Source: UBA6115 sp964346355 (lineage in GTDB: Bacteria > Bacillota > Clostridia > Christensenellales > Aristaeellaceae). Taken from it: a stretch of 34,109 bases of DNA. This document shows positions 23,551 to 31,770 of this stretch, in pieces; the stretch's first letter is position 1, and every line of letters starts with the position of its first letter. The stretch is from positions 1-34,109 of the forward strand of contig CAYFUH010000016.1 of the NCBI GenBank assembly GCA_964346355.1. Direction: 5' to 3'. The translations under genes and the position numbers were made by a program. The notes beneath the pieces are model-generated. The model saw nothing but the letters and a program-made list of their open reading frames with translations, had not been told where the DNA came from and did no database searches.

Positions 23551-24238
23551 CCCGGTCTGTGAAATAGTAGCCGACGCCCCATTTGGTGAAAATGAACTCC
23601 GGCTGGGTGGGGTTGCGCTCCACCTTCTCGCGCAGGCGGCGGATGTGCACGTCCACTGTGCGCTCATCCCCCGCGTAGTCATTCTTCCACACGGCGTCCA
23701 GCATTTCCTCGCGGCTAAACACGCGGCCGCGGTTGTTGATGAAGAGGGTGAGCAGGTCAAACTCCTTCGCGGTTAAGCGGATGTCCTTGCCATCCAGGCT
23801 GACGGAGCGGTTGACCGCGTTGACGGCCAAATCACGGACCTTGATGATCTTGTTGTCCTCATTGCTGCCGGCGGGCTGCGCGCGCCGGAGGATGGACTTG
23901 ATGCGCGCCTTGACCTCCAGAATGTTGAAGGGTTTGGTCATGTAGTCATCCGCGCCGTATTCCAGGCCCAGAATCTTGTCCATGTCCTCGCCCTTGGCGG
24001 TGAGCATGATGATGGGGACGTTGCTCACCTCGCGGATGCGTTGGCAGACCACGATGCCATCCAGCTTGGGCAGCATGACGTCCAGCAAAATCAGGTCCAC
24101 GTGGTTGTTGTGGAACACCTGCAGCGCTTCCTCGCCATCATAGGCGGTCAGCGTCTCATATCCATCTTTCTCCAGTGTGAATTTCAGCCCCTTGATGAGA
24201 AGCGGCTCATCATCCACCAACAGTATACGCTTTGCCAC
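23543..24238 (-). CDS. OmpR/PhoB-family response regulator (GTG start)
   Basis: This 231-residue regulator has an N-terminal receiver domain with the acidic pair D9/D10, the phosphoacceptor D53 (LILLDVMLP), the conserved Thr in MLTAKGED and the Lys in MTKPF. A winged-helix DNA-binding domain occupies about 130-228 (KEFDLLTLFINNRGRVFSRE and DERTVDVHIRRLREKVE). It resembles WalR and PhoP. The start is GTG at 24238, giving AKRILLVDDEP; the upstream leader has an AAGGAAGGG ribosome binding site. Its stop overlaps the kinase start, so the pair is made together. Confidence 0.95.
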   Translation of the reverse strand: MAKRILLVDDEPLLIKGLKFTLEKDGYETLTAYDGEEALQVFHNNHVDLILLDVMLPKLDGIVVCQRIREVSNVPIIMLTAKGEDMDKILGLEYGADDYMTKPFNILEVKARIKSILRRAQPAGSNEDNKIIKVRDLAVNAVNRSVSLDGKDIRLTAKEFDLLTLFINNRGRVFSREEMLDAVWKNDYAGDERTVDVHIRRLREKVERNPTQPEFIFTKWGVGYYFTDRDD

Positions 24239-24288
24239 CGCGGTCCACCCTTCCTTAGCAACGAAAAATGTGCATGATTTACCCCATG

Positions 24289-24316
24289 ATTATATCAAAA
24301 AAAGCAAAGTTTGCAA
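24289..24316 (-). promoter_or_regulatory. Promoter of the two-component pair
   Basis: TTGCAA (24311-24316), a 16-bp spacer and TATAAT (24289-24294), the latter preceded by TGA to give an extended -10. It lies 51 bp upstream of the GTG start of the regulator. Confidence 0.75.
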
Positions 24317-24367
24317 GCGAACCGCAATAAAACCTTCATATTTTAGCAATAGTGACGGGTTTTTTGA

Positions 24368-24958
24368 CTATAAAGCGCGCAAATCCCCTTTTTCAATCGC
24401 TTTTTTGTAGCTTAAATAGGTCAGCACGGTGTCAAAGCGCGCGTCGTGCAGGCTGATGTCCTCCACCTGGAACCATTCACGCGTTTTGCTGGTTGCATCC
24501 TCTTCCGTCACGCCGTAGTATGCCGCCAGTTCGGACAGTTTGGGCGGCTTGGGCCGGCCGGTCACCACCTTGCGGGCCAGGTTCATCAGACCGGAGGCAT
24601 AGTTCATGGTGCAGAAGGTATTCACTTTTTTAAGCTTCAGCCCGGCGCGCTCCATCTCCACCCGCAAATAGCGCTCGTCCGCGGCTACGTTGTGGCCAAT
24701 CAATACCTTAGCCTGGTTAAAATCGGGCAGGAAGGCTTGCGCGATGTCCTCAAAATATAGCCCGCCGGACAACAGTGCCAATTGCTCCATGGAAAAGCCG
24801 TGGACCTCCTGCGCGCCTTCTGACATATCATCCACCGAAAAAAAGTAGTTATGCGCGCGCAAGCCGGATTCGTCCTCATACAAATAAGCCAACTGGCAAA
24901 TCTGCCCCGGCACAAGATCCGTCGCCTCCGTATCAAACACCAAAATGGGCCCTTGCAT
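24368..24958 (-). CDS. DEDDh 3'-5' exonuclease (DnaQ/RNase T-like)
   Basis: This 196-residue exonuclease has the four acidic/His residues of the DEDDh group: D9 and E11 (FDTEATD), D94 (HNVAADERYL), H171 and D176 (LHDARFD). The length fits a free-standing DnaQ-fold nuclease and not a polymerase epsilon subunit with known clamp motif. Substrate (DNA, RNA or short oligonucleotides) cannot be told. It begins on a TAATG overlap with the ktrA stop, so it is coupled to the potassium uptake genes. No strong terminator is seen after it. Confidence 0.88.
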   Translation of the reverse strand: MQGPILVFDTEATDLVPGQICQLAYLYEDESGLRAHNYFFSVDDMSEGAQEVHGFSMEQLALLSGGLYFEDIAQAFLPDFNQAKVLIGHNVAADERYLRVEMERAGLKLKKVNTFCTMNYASGLMNLARKVVTGRPKPPKLSELAAYYGVTEEDATSKTREWFQVEDISLHDARFDTVLTYLSYKKAIEKGDLRAL

Positions 24959-25623
24959 TATTTCAGGCCCTCCACCTCTGCCACCTGCTCCCTGTGGCCC
25001 ATAACCAGCAGGCTGTCGCCCTGCTCAAACACAGTCTGCGCGTTTAAGTCCATGATCATCTCATCATCCCGGTAAATAGCCAGCACATGCACGCCGTAGC
25101 GGTTGCGCACATTGAGTTGCAGCAGGCTGTGGTTCACCCAGGAGGCAGGGCAGCCGATATAAGCGATGACATGGTCGCTGCGCAGGTTGATCAAGTCCAG
25201 CACATGCGGGTTGATCAGGGAGTGCGCGATGCGCTCGCCCATGTCGCGCTCGGGAAAGACCACGCGGTCCACGCCCAGTTTCACCAACACCTTGGCGTGC
25301 ATGGCGTCAGAGGCCTTGGCGATGAGGTACTGCGCGCCCAATTCCTTGCACATGACGGTGATGAGGATGGAATTGTGCAGGTCATCCCCAATGGCCACCA
25401 CCGCTGCGTCAAAATTGCGGATGCCCAGGGAGCGCATGCTTTCCTCATCGTTGATGGAGATCTGCACCGCGTTGGTGACATAGGGTGTGATGGCGGCGAC
25501 CCGCTCCTCTGTTGAATCAACAGCCAGCACCTCATGCCCCATCTCGCACAGGGTGCGCGCCAGGGACGAGCCAAAGCGCCCCATGCCAAAGATGATATAT
25601 TGTTTGACTTTGTGATCTGCCAT
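24958..25623 (-). CDS. ktrA: Potassium uptake regulatory subunit KtrA (TrkA family)
   Basis: This 221-residue cytoplasmic protein has an RCK_N Rossmann domain (FGMGRFGSSLARTL at 12-25, with the acid AVDS at the second strand) and a TrkA_C domain from about 145 (VIAYIGCPASWVNHSLLQLN onward). KtrA forms an octameric ring that gates the KtrB channel in response to ATP/ADP and, in many Firmicutes, c-di-AMP bound at the C-domain. It starts 10 nt after the ktrB stop region and shares one base with the exonuclease start. Confidence 0.92.
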   Translation of the reverse strand: MADHKVKQYIIFGMGRFGSSLARTLCEMGHEVLAVDSTEERVAAITPYVTNAVQISINDEESMRSLGIRNFDAAVVAIGDDLHNSILITVMCKELGAQYLIAKASDAMHAKVLVKLGVDRVVFPERDMGERIAHSLINPHVLDLINLRSDHVIAYIGCPASWVNHSLLQLNVRNRYGVHVLAIYRDDEMIMDLNAQTVFEQGDSLLVMGHREQVAEVEGLK

Positions 25624-25633
25624 GGTGTCTCCT

Positions 25634-27007
25634 TTACCCTACCAGGATATTGTCCTCCGCGTAGCGGATGCCGGTTAGTTGGTTCGCGTGCCGGTTGCTG
25701 AAGCTGAGCATCATGGTGAGCGGTCCGACCCGGCCAAAGTACATCAGCATCATCAGCCAGATTTTTGAGCCCATGCTGTAATTGGCGGTGCCTTTGGTGG
25801 AAAGGCCCACCGTCGCCAGCGCTGACGCCTCCTCAAACAGGAGGTCCAAAAAGCCATGCCCGCGGCCTTCCTCAAAAAAGGACATTAAAATAGCACCAAA
25901 GCTGAGGAGAGCCAGGCTGATCAAAAAGACGCTGAGCACCGTGCGCACCAACACCAGGGGCAAACGCCGCTTGAACGCATTGACATCGCCTGTCCCCTTA
26001 AACACGCTGCGCACGAGTACCAAAATGACAAAGAGGGTGCTGGTCTTGATGCCGCCGCCGGTGGACGCGGGCGATGCGCCAATGAACATCAGCAGCGTGG
26101 TCACAAACTTACTGCCCTCCCGCAAATAGCCCTGATCAAAGGAGTAAAAACCCGCGGTGCGGCTGGTGGTGGACTGAAACCAGGCGTTGATGAGCTTACT
26201 GGGGATGGTGGCATCCTGCCTTGCCAGGGTGTTTGGGTTGTGCCACTCTGTGAGCGCGAAAAAGACAGTGCCCAACAGCAGCAGGGCAGCGGTCATCACC
26301 ACCACCACCTTGGTATGCAGCTGCAGTTTTTTGTGCTGGGTACCGTGACTGATTAAGTCCGCCACCACAGCGAAACCCAGGCCGCCGGTGATGATTAACA
26401 GCGTGACGGGGATGAGGACCAATGGCGCGTGGTGAAACTGGCTCAGGCTGCCGGCGGAGCCGAACAGGTCAAACCCCGCGTTGCAAAACGCGCTGATGGC
26501 ATGGAAGATGCCGTAGTAGATGCCTTTTGATAGCCCAAAGCGCGGAACAAACTGGATGGACAGCATAACGGCGCCCAAAAACTCCACCGCGAACACAATC
26601 AGCATGAAACGCAGCACCGCGCGCACGGTGCCGGACAGGCCGGGCATGCTCATGGTTTCGTGCAAGAGGATGCGGTTGCGCAGGGAGATGCGGCGTTTGG
26701 TCAGCACCAGCACGGTGGTGGCAAACATCATAAATCCCAGGCCGCCAATTTGAATCAGGCACAGGATAACCACTTCCCCAAATAGGCTGAAACTGCTAGC
26801 CGTATCCACCACCGTCAGGCCTGTCACGCACACGGCGCTGGTTGATGTAAAGGCTGCCTGCAAGGGTGTTATGGACACCCCAGGCTCTGTCGCGATGGGG
26901 AGCAACAGCAGGAGGGCACCCAATAATATGATGCCGAAAAAGCCCAGGGCAAGCACCTTGGACGGGCTTAAGGCTTGTTTTTTATGCGTTGGTTTACTGC
27001 TCATCAT
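25634..27007 (-). CDS. ktrB: Potassium channel subunit KtrB (TrkH family)
   Basis: This 457-residue membrane protein has the four pore-loop repeats of the TrkH/KtrB superfamily, each with a filter glycine: G63 (AVCVTGLTV), G178 (AFCNAGFDL), G286 (TSRTAGFYS) and G401 (ALATVGLST). The intramembrane glycine-rich gate loop is ASPASTGGGIKTST near 312-325. It brings in K+ (usually Na+-dependent) with KtrA. I place the start at ATG 27007 (an ATG also follows at 27004). The only GGAGG upstream lies 15 nt away, inside a terminator-like hairpin. The frame can extend to a TTG at 27031, but that falls in the hairpin loop. Confidence 0.93.
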   Translation of the reverse strand: MMSSKPTHKKQALSPSKVLALGFFGIILLGALLLLLPIATEPGVSITPLQAAFTSTSAVCVTGLTVVDTASSFSLFGEVVILCLIQIGGLGFMMFATTVLVLTKRRISLRNRILLHETMSMPGLSGTVRAVLRFMLIVFAVEFLGAVMLSIQFVPRFGLSKGIYYGIFHAISAFCNAGFDLFGSAGSLSQFHHAPLVLIPVTLLIITGGLGFAVVADLISHGTQHKKLQLHTKVVVVMTAALLLLGTVFFALTEWHNPNTLARQDATIPSKLINAWFQSTTSRTAGFYSFDQGYLREGSKFVTTLLMFIGASPASTGGGIKTSTLFVILVLVRSVFKGTGDVNAFKRRLPLVLVRTVLSVFLISLALLSFGAILMSFFEEGRGHGFLDLLFEEASALATVGLSTKGTANYSMGSKIWLMMLMYFGRVGPLTMMLSFSNRHANQLTGIRYAEDNILVG

Positions 27008-27012
27008 GGTGT

Positions 27013-27050
27013 AAAAAGGTTGCCTCCCCAATCAAGGCATGGAGGCAACC
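27013..27050 (-). terminator. Hairpin with T-run directly before ktrB
   Basis: On the minus strand GGTTGCCTCC and GGAGGCAACC pair perfectly over 10 bp with a 13-nt loop, followed by TTTTT. It ends 6 nt before the ktrB ATG and lies 20 nt after the CD1247-like gene stop. It is a good intrinsic terminator for the upstream operon, but its 3' arm also holds the only GGAGG in front of ktrB. Confidence 0.88.
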
Positions 27051-27069
27051 AGTGCTGCGTCAGCGCGGC

Positions 27070-27522
27070 TTAACGGTCCGGACCTTCGTCCTCGTCGTCA
27101 TCGTCATCCTCTTCATCAAAGTCATCATGCTCGGGGAAGAAGGGCTGCTCGCACTCGGGGCAGAGGTAGTCCTCATCAAAGTCAAAATCGGTGATGTCAA
27201 AGCGGGTTTTGTAGCCGCAGTGCGGGCACTCGTACTCTACCATGGAATCGCCGCCAAAGCCCTCATAATCCTCCGGCAGGTCATCAAACATGTCCTCGTC
27301 CTCAAACACGGCGTCTTCCAGTTCAGCCAGGTCTTCATCCATGTTCTCGAGGTACTCGTTCATCTCGTCCTGCACTTCCTGCAGGTCTTCGATTTCAAAG
27401 GCGATCTCCTCCAGCACCTCCAGGATTTTGAGCAGCAGCTTCTGGTCCTGTTTTTCTTCCTTCAGGTTCATGCCATCGGCTAAGCCCTTCAGATATTCTA
27501 CCTTTTTAGACAGTTCGCTCAT
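27070..27522 (-). CDS. CD1247-like acidic zinc-ribbon protein
   Basis: This 150-residue protein starts MSELSKKVEYLKGLADGMNL, which matches the N-terminal motif of the CD1247-type family found in clostridia. A helical, Glu-rich coiled-coil-like stretch covers about 20-75, and a zinc ribbon with CPHC and CPEC follows near 98-124. The C-terminal 25 residues are almost all Asp and Glu. The function is unknown. AAGGAGG precedes ATG 27522. It lies 24 nt downstream of efp and is probably cotranscribed. Confidence 0.78.
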   Translation of the reverse strand: MSELSKKVEYLKGLADGMNLKEEKQDQKLLLKILEVLEEIAFEIEDLQEVQDEMNEYLENMDEDLAELEDAVFEDEDMFDDLPEDYEGFGGDSMVEYECPHCGYKTRFDITDFDFDEDYLCPECEQPFFPEHDDFDEEDDDDDEDEGPDR

Positions 27523-27546
27523 AGTTTCCTCCTTCACAGGATTCGT

Positions 27547-28104
27547 TCAGGCACGGGACAGGTACTCACCCGTCCGGGTATCAACCTTGACAACATCCCC
27601 GATGTTGATGAACAGGGGCACCATCAATTCAAAGCCGGTTTCGGTCGTGGCGGGCTTGTAGGTGGTGGATGCGGTATCGCCCTTGAAGCCGGGCTCGGTA
27701 TCCGTGATTTCCAGATCCACAAAGTTAGGCGCTTCAACCGAGAAGGCAGCGCCTTTGTAAAAACGGATGTTGACGCTCATGTTCTCCTTCACGAACTGGA
27801 TGGCTTCCTCCACCTGGGAGTGGTTGAGGGGCATTTGCTCGTAGGTTTCCGGATCCATGAAGTAGTACAGCTCCCCATCGTGGTAGAGGTACTGCATCTC
27901 CTTGGACTCGATGATGGCACGGGGCATCTTGTCTGAGGGGTTGAAGGTGCGCTCCACCACCGTGCCTGACATGATGTTCTTGATCTTCGCGCGCACAAAC
28001 GCCGCGCCCTTCCCCGGCTTCACGTGCTGGAAATCCACGATGGTCCACACGCTGTCGTCCAATTCTACGGTGATGCCTCTTCTAAAATCGCCTGCGTTAA
28101 TCAT
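27547..28104 (-). CDS. efp: Elongation factor P
   Basis: This 185-residue protein has the three-domain EF-P layout: KOW-like domain I, then two OB folds, ending in VDTRTGEYLSRA. EF-P rescues ribosomes stalled at polyproline. The lysine that is often modified is K32, at the loop tip KPGKGAAF. The GGAGG ribosome binding site is clear. It sits between an M24 peptidase and a CD1247-like gene with short gaps, a common clostridial order. Confidence 0.97.
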   Translation of the reverse strand: MINAGDFRRGITVELDDSVWTIVDFQHVKPGKGAAFVRAKIKNIMSGTVVERTFNPSDKMPRAIIESKEMQYLYHDGELYYFMDPETYEQMPLNHSQVEEAIQFVKENMSVNIRFYKGAAFSVEAPNFVDLEITDTEPGFKGDTASTTYKPATTETGFELMVPLFINIGDVVKVDTRTGEYLSRA

Positions 28105-28133
28105 TTGCCTTCCTCCACTTTATTCAATGTATC

Positions 28134-29201
28134 TTACAGGATTCTGAGTTCTCTGTCTGATGTGACCAGGGAGCGCGCGCCGTCTTTGGTGATGACGCAG
28201 CTGTTTTCAATGCGCACACCGCCAACGCCGGGCAGGTAAATCCCCGGCTCCACCGTGACCACATGACCCACTGCGAGTGTATCCTCGCTCTTGGTGGACA
28301 GGCGCGGGCTTTCGTGCACATCGATGCCCACCGCGTGGCCCAGGCTGTGGCCGAAATACTCCCCATAGCCGGCGTCTGCGATGATGTCCCGCGCAATCTT
28401 GTCCATCTTTTGGCAGGATTTGCCGGGCGCCAGCGCGTCCTGGCTGGCCTTTTGGGCTTTTAGCACGATGTCAAAGACCGCCAGCATCTTGTCGCTGGGC
28501 TGGCCCAGGCTGATGGTGCGCGTCATGTCCGCGCAGTAGCCCTTGTATTTCGCGCCGAAATCCAGGGTGATCATGTCCCCGGTTTGCACCTTCCTATCCC
28601 CCGCGATGGCGTGCGGCAGGGAGCCGTTGGGGCCGGAGGCGACGATGGTATCAAAGGCGATGCCGTCCGCGCCGTTTTCCAGCATGTGGTTTTCCAGCAT
28701 GCGCTTGATCTGCACCTCGCTCATACCGGGCTTGATGACGGTGCAGATGTACTCAAAGGCGTTGGCGGATATCTCGCACGCTTTGCCAATCAGGGCGATC
28801 TCACCCTCATCCTTGATTTGCCGCAAGGCTTCCGGATGGTTGTCAAGCGGTGAGAGGGTGATGCCGGAAAGTGCATCGCCCAGGCTTTTGGCCGCGCGCA
28901 CGGTGACCTCGTCATCCTCAAACAAAGCGGTTTTAACGCCGTCTTGTTGCAGCAGTTGGTTTGCCAGCTGTGCGTGGTTTACTTCATTTGTGATGGCATG
29001 GACAGCCCAGCCGGGCGCCTGCACCTGCGCCTGCTCCACATAGCGGAAATCCGTCACGATGGCAAAGGTTTTGTGGGTGATAACCAGCAAGCCTTCCCCG
29101 GTGTAGCCGCTTAAATAAAACATATTGGACGGCTTGTGGATGAGGATGCCGGCATCCGCAGCCAGCGCGGAATGTTTGATGAGTTCCTGAACCCTCTTCA
29201 T
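28134..29201 (-). CDS. M24-family Xaa-Pro peptidase
   Basis: This 355-residue cytoplasmic metallopeptidase has the pita-bread fold. All five metal ligands are visible: D214 (TLDFGAKYKGYCADMTRT), D225, H289 (GHSLGHAVGIDVHE), E318 (VEPGIY) and E332 (RIENS), with H197 as the substrate-binding His. The N-terminal creatinase-like domain is at 1-130. It probably removes N-terminal residues before proline (aminopeptidase P or prolidase-like); which one cannot be told from the sequence. AAGGAG precedes the ATG. It is the first gene of the unit with efp, with a promoter at 29235-29243. Confidence 0.92.
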   Translation of the reverse strand: MKRVQELIKHSALAADAGILIHKPSNMFYLSGYTGEGLLVITHKTFAIVTDFRYVEQAQVQAPGWAVHAITNEVNHAQLANQLLQQDGVKTALFEDDEVTVRAAKSLGDALSGITLSPLDNHPEALRQIKDEGEIALIGKACEISANAFEYICTVIKPGMSEVQIKRMLENHMLENGADGIAFDTIVASGPNGSLPHAIAGDRKVQTGDMITLDFGAKYKGYCADMTRTISLGQPSDKMLAVFDIVLKAQKASQDALAPGKSCQKMDKIARDIIADAGYGEYFGHSLGHAVGIDVHESPRLSTKSEDTLAVGHVVTVEPGIYLPGVGGVRIENSCVITKDGARSLVTSDRELRIL

Positions 29202-29234
29202 GAAAACTGTGCTCCTTGTTCAAAATCCATGCAA

Positions 29235-29243
29235 AGTATAGCA
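29235..29243 (-). promoter_or_regulatory. Extended -10 promoter of the M24 peptidase-efp unit
   Basis: TGCTATACT on the minus strand is an extended -10 box. No good -35 is seen. Transcription would begin near 29228, about 27 nt before the peptidase ATG, and just after the end of the upstream gene. Confidence 0.5.
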
Positions 29244-29270
29244 CAAGCGGCCAATACTGGCTATATTCGG

Positions 29271-30161
29271 CTACGCGATTTTGTGCCGCGCGCCTCTGTG
29301 CGCCAGATAATCCCGCTTCATGCTGGCCGCGTCCTCCGCCTGGGTGCCGCGGCTTTCGCAAATCATCACCCCGTGATACCCGCGGCTGGCCAAGAGGGGC
29401 GCCAGCTGGGAGAACTCCGGCCCGTACTCGGTTTCTTCAAACACGCGGTGGCGGATCTCCCCTTTTTTGCCATATTCGATGCGGGAGAAATGCATGTGCA
29501 TCCGCCGCGCGCGGTCAATCCCAAGCGCGCTTTCCACCGTATCCAGCACCATCTCAAAATCTTCCTGCTGGTTGATGGCCCCGCCGCCGCTGGCGTGCAG
29601 GTGGCCAAAGTCAATGCAGGGCAGGAAGGAGGCGTCCACCTGAACCAGGGTCATAATCTCCTCCAGCGTGCCAATGACGCTGGGGCGGCCCATGGTCTCC
29701 AGGCACAGGTGGATGTGATCAAACCCTTCCCTGATTAACTGCGCCCGCGCCTGGGATAAGCGTCTTGTGCAAAGGGCCATGGCTGTCTCCCGGCTTTCCT
29801 TCTTGGGAGAGCCCACATGCACCACCACGCGGCTGCCACCCATGATGGAGAGCATTCGCGCAGTGATGAGGATGTACTGGATGCTTTTTTGCGCCATCTC
29901 CTCTGCGGGGTTGGCCAGGTTGATGTAATATGGCGCGTGCGCGCTGAGGGAAACGCCCGCCTGCTGCGCGGCAACGCCAATCGCCTCTGCAGTAGCCGCG
30001 CTCATGCTGACGCCGCGGCCAAAGGGCACCTCAAAGGCGTCCAGGCCAAAATGCTCCTTTTGCCAGGCAAAGGTATCCACCGTCTGGGAGAAACCTGCCG
30101 CGTAAAAGCTGTCAGAGTTACCTGCCGGGCCAAAGCGTATGAATGGGTGGGTTTGGCTCAT
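29271..30161 (-). CDS. Endonuclease IV-like TIM-barrel protein
   Basis: This 296-residue protein has most metal ligands of the AP endonuclease family 2: H75 (SAHAPYYINLAN), H115 (VVHVGS), E155 (CLETMG), D184 and H187 (CIDFGHLHA), a His in MHMHFS near 222-224, H238 and E269 (CESRG). The aspartate that pairs with H231 in E. coli endonuclease IV is replaced by I236 (IRH). The trinuclear zinc site is therefore probably altered, so it may be a variant repair nuclease or another sugar-phosphate enzyme of the same fold. It overlaps the mltG stop by ATGA. Confidence 0.8.
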   Translation of the reverse strand: MSQTHPFIRFGPAGNSDSFYAAGFSQTVDTFAWQKEHFGLDAFEVPFGRGVSMSAATAEAIGVAAQQAGVSLSAHAPYYINLANPAEEMAQKSIQYILITARMLSIMGGSRVVVHVGSPKKESRETAMALCTRRLSQARAQLIREGFDHIHLCLETMGRPSVIGTLEEIMTLVQVDASFLPCIDFGHLHASGGGAINQQEDFEMVLDTVESALGIDRARRMHMHFSRIEYGKKGEIRHRVFEETEYGPEFSQLAPLLASRGYHGVMICESRGTQAEDAASMKRDYLAHRGARHKIA

Positions 30162-31345
30162 TGCGCGTTGGTCCGCCTGTCATACGCTTCCCACAGCGGT
30201 GCGTATACGCTGACTGCGTACTCATGCTCCGCCAGGGTTTTGGAAAAATGCAATTCGCCCGTGTTGGGGTCCTTGGAGCAGAAATACAAATAGCCTTCCT
30301 GCATAAACGGCTCATCCGGGTAGAGAGCTGCCAGGATGGCGGCGGGTGAAGGGCTGCAGATGGGGCCGGGCGGCAAGCCCTTATTGGTATATGTGTTGTA
30401 TGGCGACTGCAGCGCTAAATCCTCCTTGGTGAGGGCCATCCTGTTGGTGCCGGACACATACTTGATGGTGACGTCACTGCCCAGGGCGATGTTCTGTTTC
30501 AGCCGGCTGTGAAAGACAGCGGAAACCTTGGCAAAATCGGCCGTCTTGGCTTCTTTTTCAATGAGGGACGCCAGGGTGATGATCTGGTCCATGGTCATGC
30601 CCAGCTCTTCCGTGCGCGCGTGCAGCGGCTCCTTGTACACGGCTTCCGTCTGGGACAGCAGTTTCTTGATGATGTCATCCACACTGGCATCTGTGTACAC
30701 CTCATAGGTGTCAGGCGCCAGATAGCCTTCCAGCACGTATTTACGCGATTGCGCCTGGCTTCTGGTGAGCACGTCATTGATGTAGTAATACGCGGCAAAC
30801 TCCTGGCCTGTGCGGCTTTTCTCCAAAAACTGGGCTTTGTCCTTGATCGCGTTTTCCTTGAGCAGATAATCGGCGATGTTCTCAATCGTCCAGCCGGGGA
30901 TGATGGTGATGTTGCGCACTATGGGCTTGCCATCCCCTCTGGTTAGCTGATCCGCGATTTGGTTGATGGTCATGTTGCGCGACAGGGTGTATTCCCCCGC
31001 CTGGATCTTCTGGCCAAAGCCCATGAAGTCCGCGAAGTATTTGAACACAGAACGATCCCGGATCAGGTTTTGATTTTTGAGGTTGTTGGACACACGGGTC
31101 AAGCTGTCCCCCTGCGCCACTGTAAAATTAATCGGTGTGGTATCATTGCGATCCACCGGGTCGATGAACTGCGCGCTGATCTTGCCCCAGCCAAAGCTGA
31201 CCAGGCCAATGAGCAATAAGACCGAGCACACAAAGACCAACACCGGCCGGATGATGCCCCACAGCCAGCTGTACCAGTACAGCCCGTACGCGCGCTCCTT
31301 GACGAGGTCGTCGTGGGTGTAGTCTTTGATCTGTTTGTTGCTCAT
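30158..31345 (-). CDS. mltG: Endolytic murein transglycosylase MltG
   Basis: This 395-residue membrane-anchored enzyme has one helix at about 30-53 and a long extracytoplasmic part: a LysM-like domain near 73-135 and the YceG catalytic domain. The catalytic Glu should be E263, in LASLIEKEA, with the LEGYLAPDTYE and SPYNTYTNKGLPPGPICSPS family motifs. It cleaves nascent peptidoglycan glycan strands and sets their length. It begins 3 nt after the YlbF-like stop, with a weak ribosome binding site, so it is probably translated by coupling. Confidence 0.93.
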   Translation of the reverse strand: MSNKQIKDYTHDDLVKERAYGLYWYSWLWGIIRPVLVFVCSVLLLIGLVSFGWGKISAQFIDPVDRNDTTPINFTVAQGDSLTRVSNNLKNQNLIRDRSVFKYFADFMGFGQKIQAGEYTLSRNMTINQIADQLTRGDGKPIVRNITIIPGWTIENIADYLLKENAIKDKAQFLEKSRTGQEFAAYYYINDVLTRSQAQSRKYVLEGYLAPDTYEVYTDASVDDIIKKLLSQTEAVYKEPLHARTEELGMTMDQIITLASLIEKEAKTADFAKVSAVFHSRLKQNIALGSDVTIKYVSGTNRMALTKEDLALQSPYNTYTNKGLPPGPICSPSPAAILAALYPDEPFMQEGYLYFCSKDPNTGELHFSKTLAEHEYAVSVYAPLWEAYDRRTNAQ

Positions 31346-31348
31346 CTT

Positions 31349-31696
31349 TTACTCAATGCCCGGCAATTCCAGTGAAATGCCGGAAGCCCCCGCGATGATG
31401 TTGTAGATGTCCGCTAGCGACTGCTGCAGGCGCATCTCCGCCATCAGGTACTGGGAGGTGTCCGTCCCGGCGTATAAAAGGGAGGAGATTTGCTGAAATC
31501 GGCCCATGTCCTCCGCCGGCATCTGGGTGCCGGACATCGCGGCCATCTGGACTGCCATCTGCAGGCGCTTATATTCCTTAATCAGCGCGCGGGAGGTCTC
31601 GCTCTCCTCCACAATCTCCTTGAGGCGCTGGTATTCCCGCACCTCCTCGGACTCTTTGATTTGTTTGGCCAGCGCGTGTGCCGCGTCGTAATTCAT
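31349..31696 (-). CDS. YlbF/YmcA-family protein
   Basis: This 115-residue, mostly helical protein shows the YlbF-family pattern (ALAKQIKESEEVREYQRLKE, then LIKEYKRLQMAVQMAAMSG). In B. subtilis YlbF, YmcA and YaaT form a complex that works with RNase Y in mRNA maturation. Here it sits directly after RNase J, a link worth noting. GAGGTAGG precedes the ATG. A terminator-like hairpin stands between the two genes. Confidence 0.85.
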   Translation of the reverse strand: MNYDAAHALAKQIKESEEVREYQRLKEIVEESETSRALIKEYKRLQMAVQMAAMSGTQMPAEDMGRFQQISSLLYAGTDTSQYLMAEMRLQQSLADIYNIIAGASGISLELPGIE

Positions 31697-31711
31697 AACA
31701 ACCTACCTCAA

Positions 31712-31751
31712 TAAAAATACCGCGGGTTTGGCCTATCGGCCTACACCGCGG
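31712..31751 (-). terminator. Terminator after the RNase J gene
   Basis: On the minus strand CCGCGG pairs with CCGCGG and GGCC with GGCC, around a GATA loop with a small internal loop. TATTTTTAT follows. It is placed 20 nt after the RNase J stop and 16 nt before the YlbF-like ATG. A candidate extended -10 (TGGTAAAAT, near 31757) lies just before it, so the downstream genes may depend on read-through. Confidence 0.7.
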
Positions 31752-31770
31752 CAGGGTTATTTTACCATAA

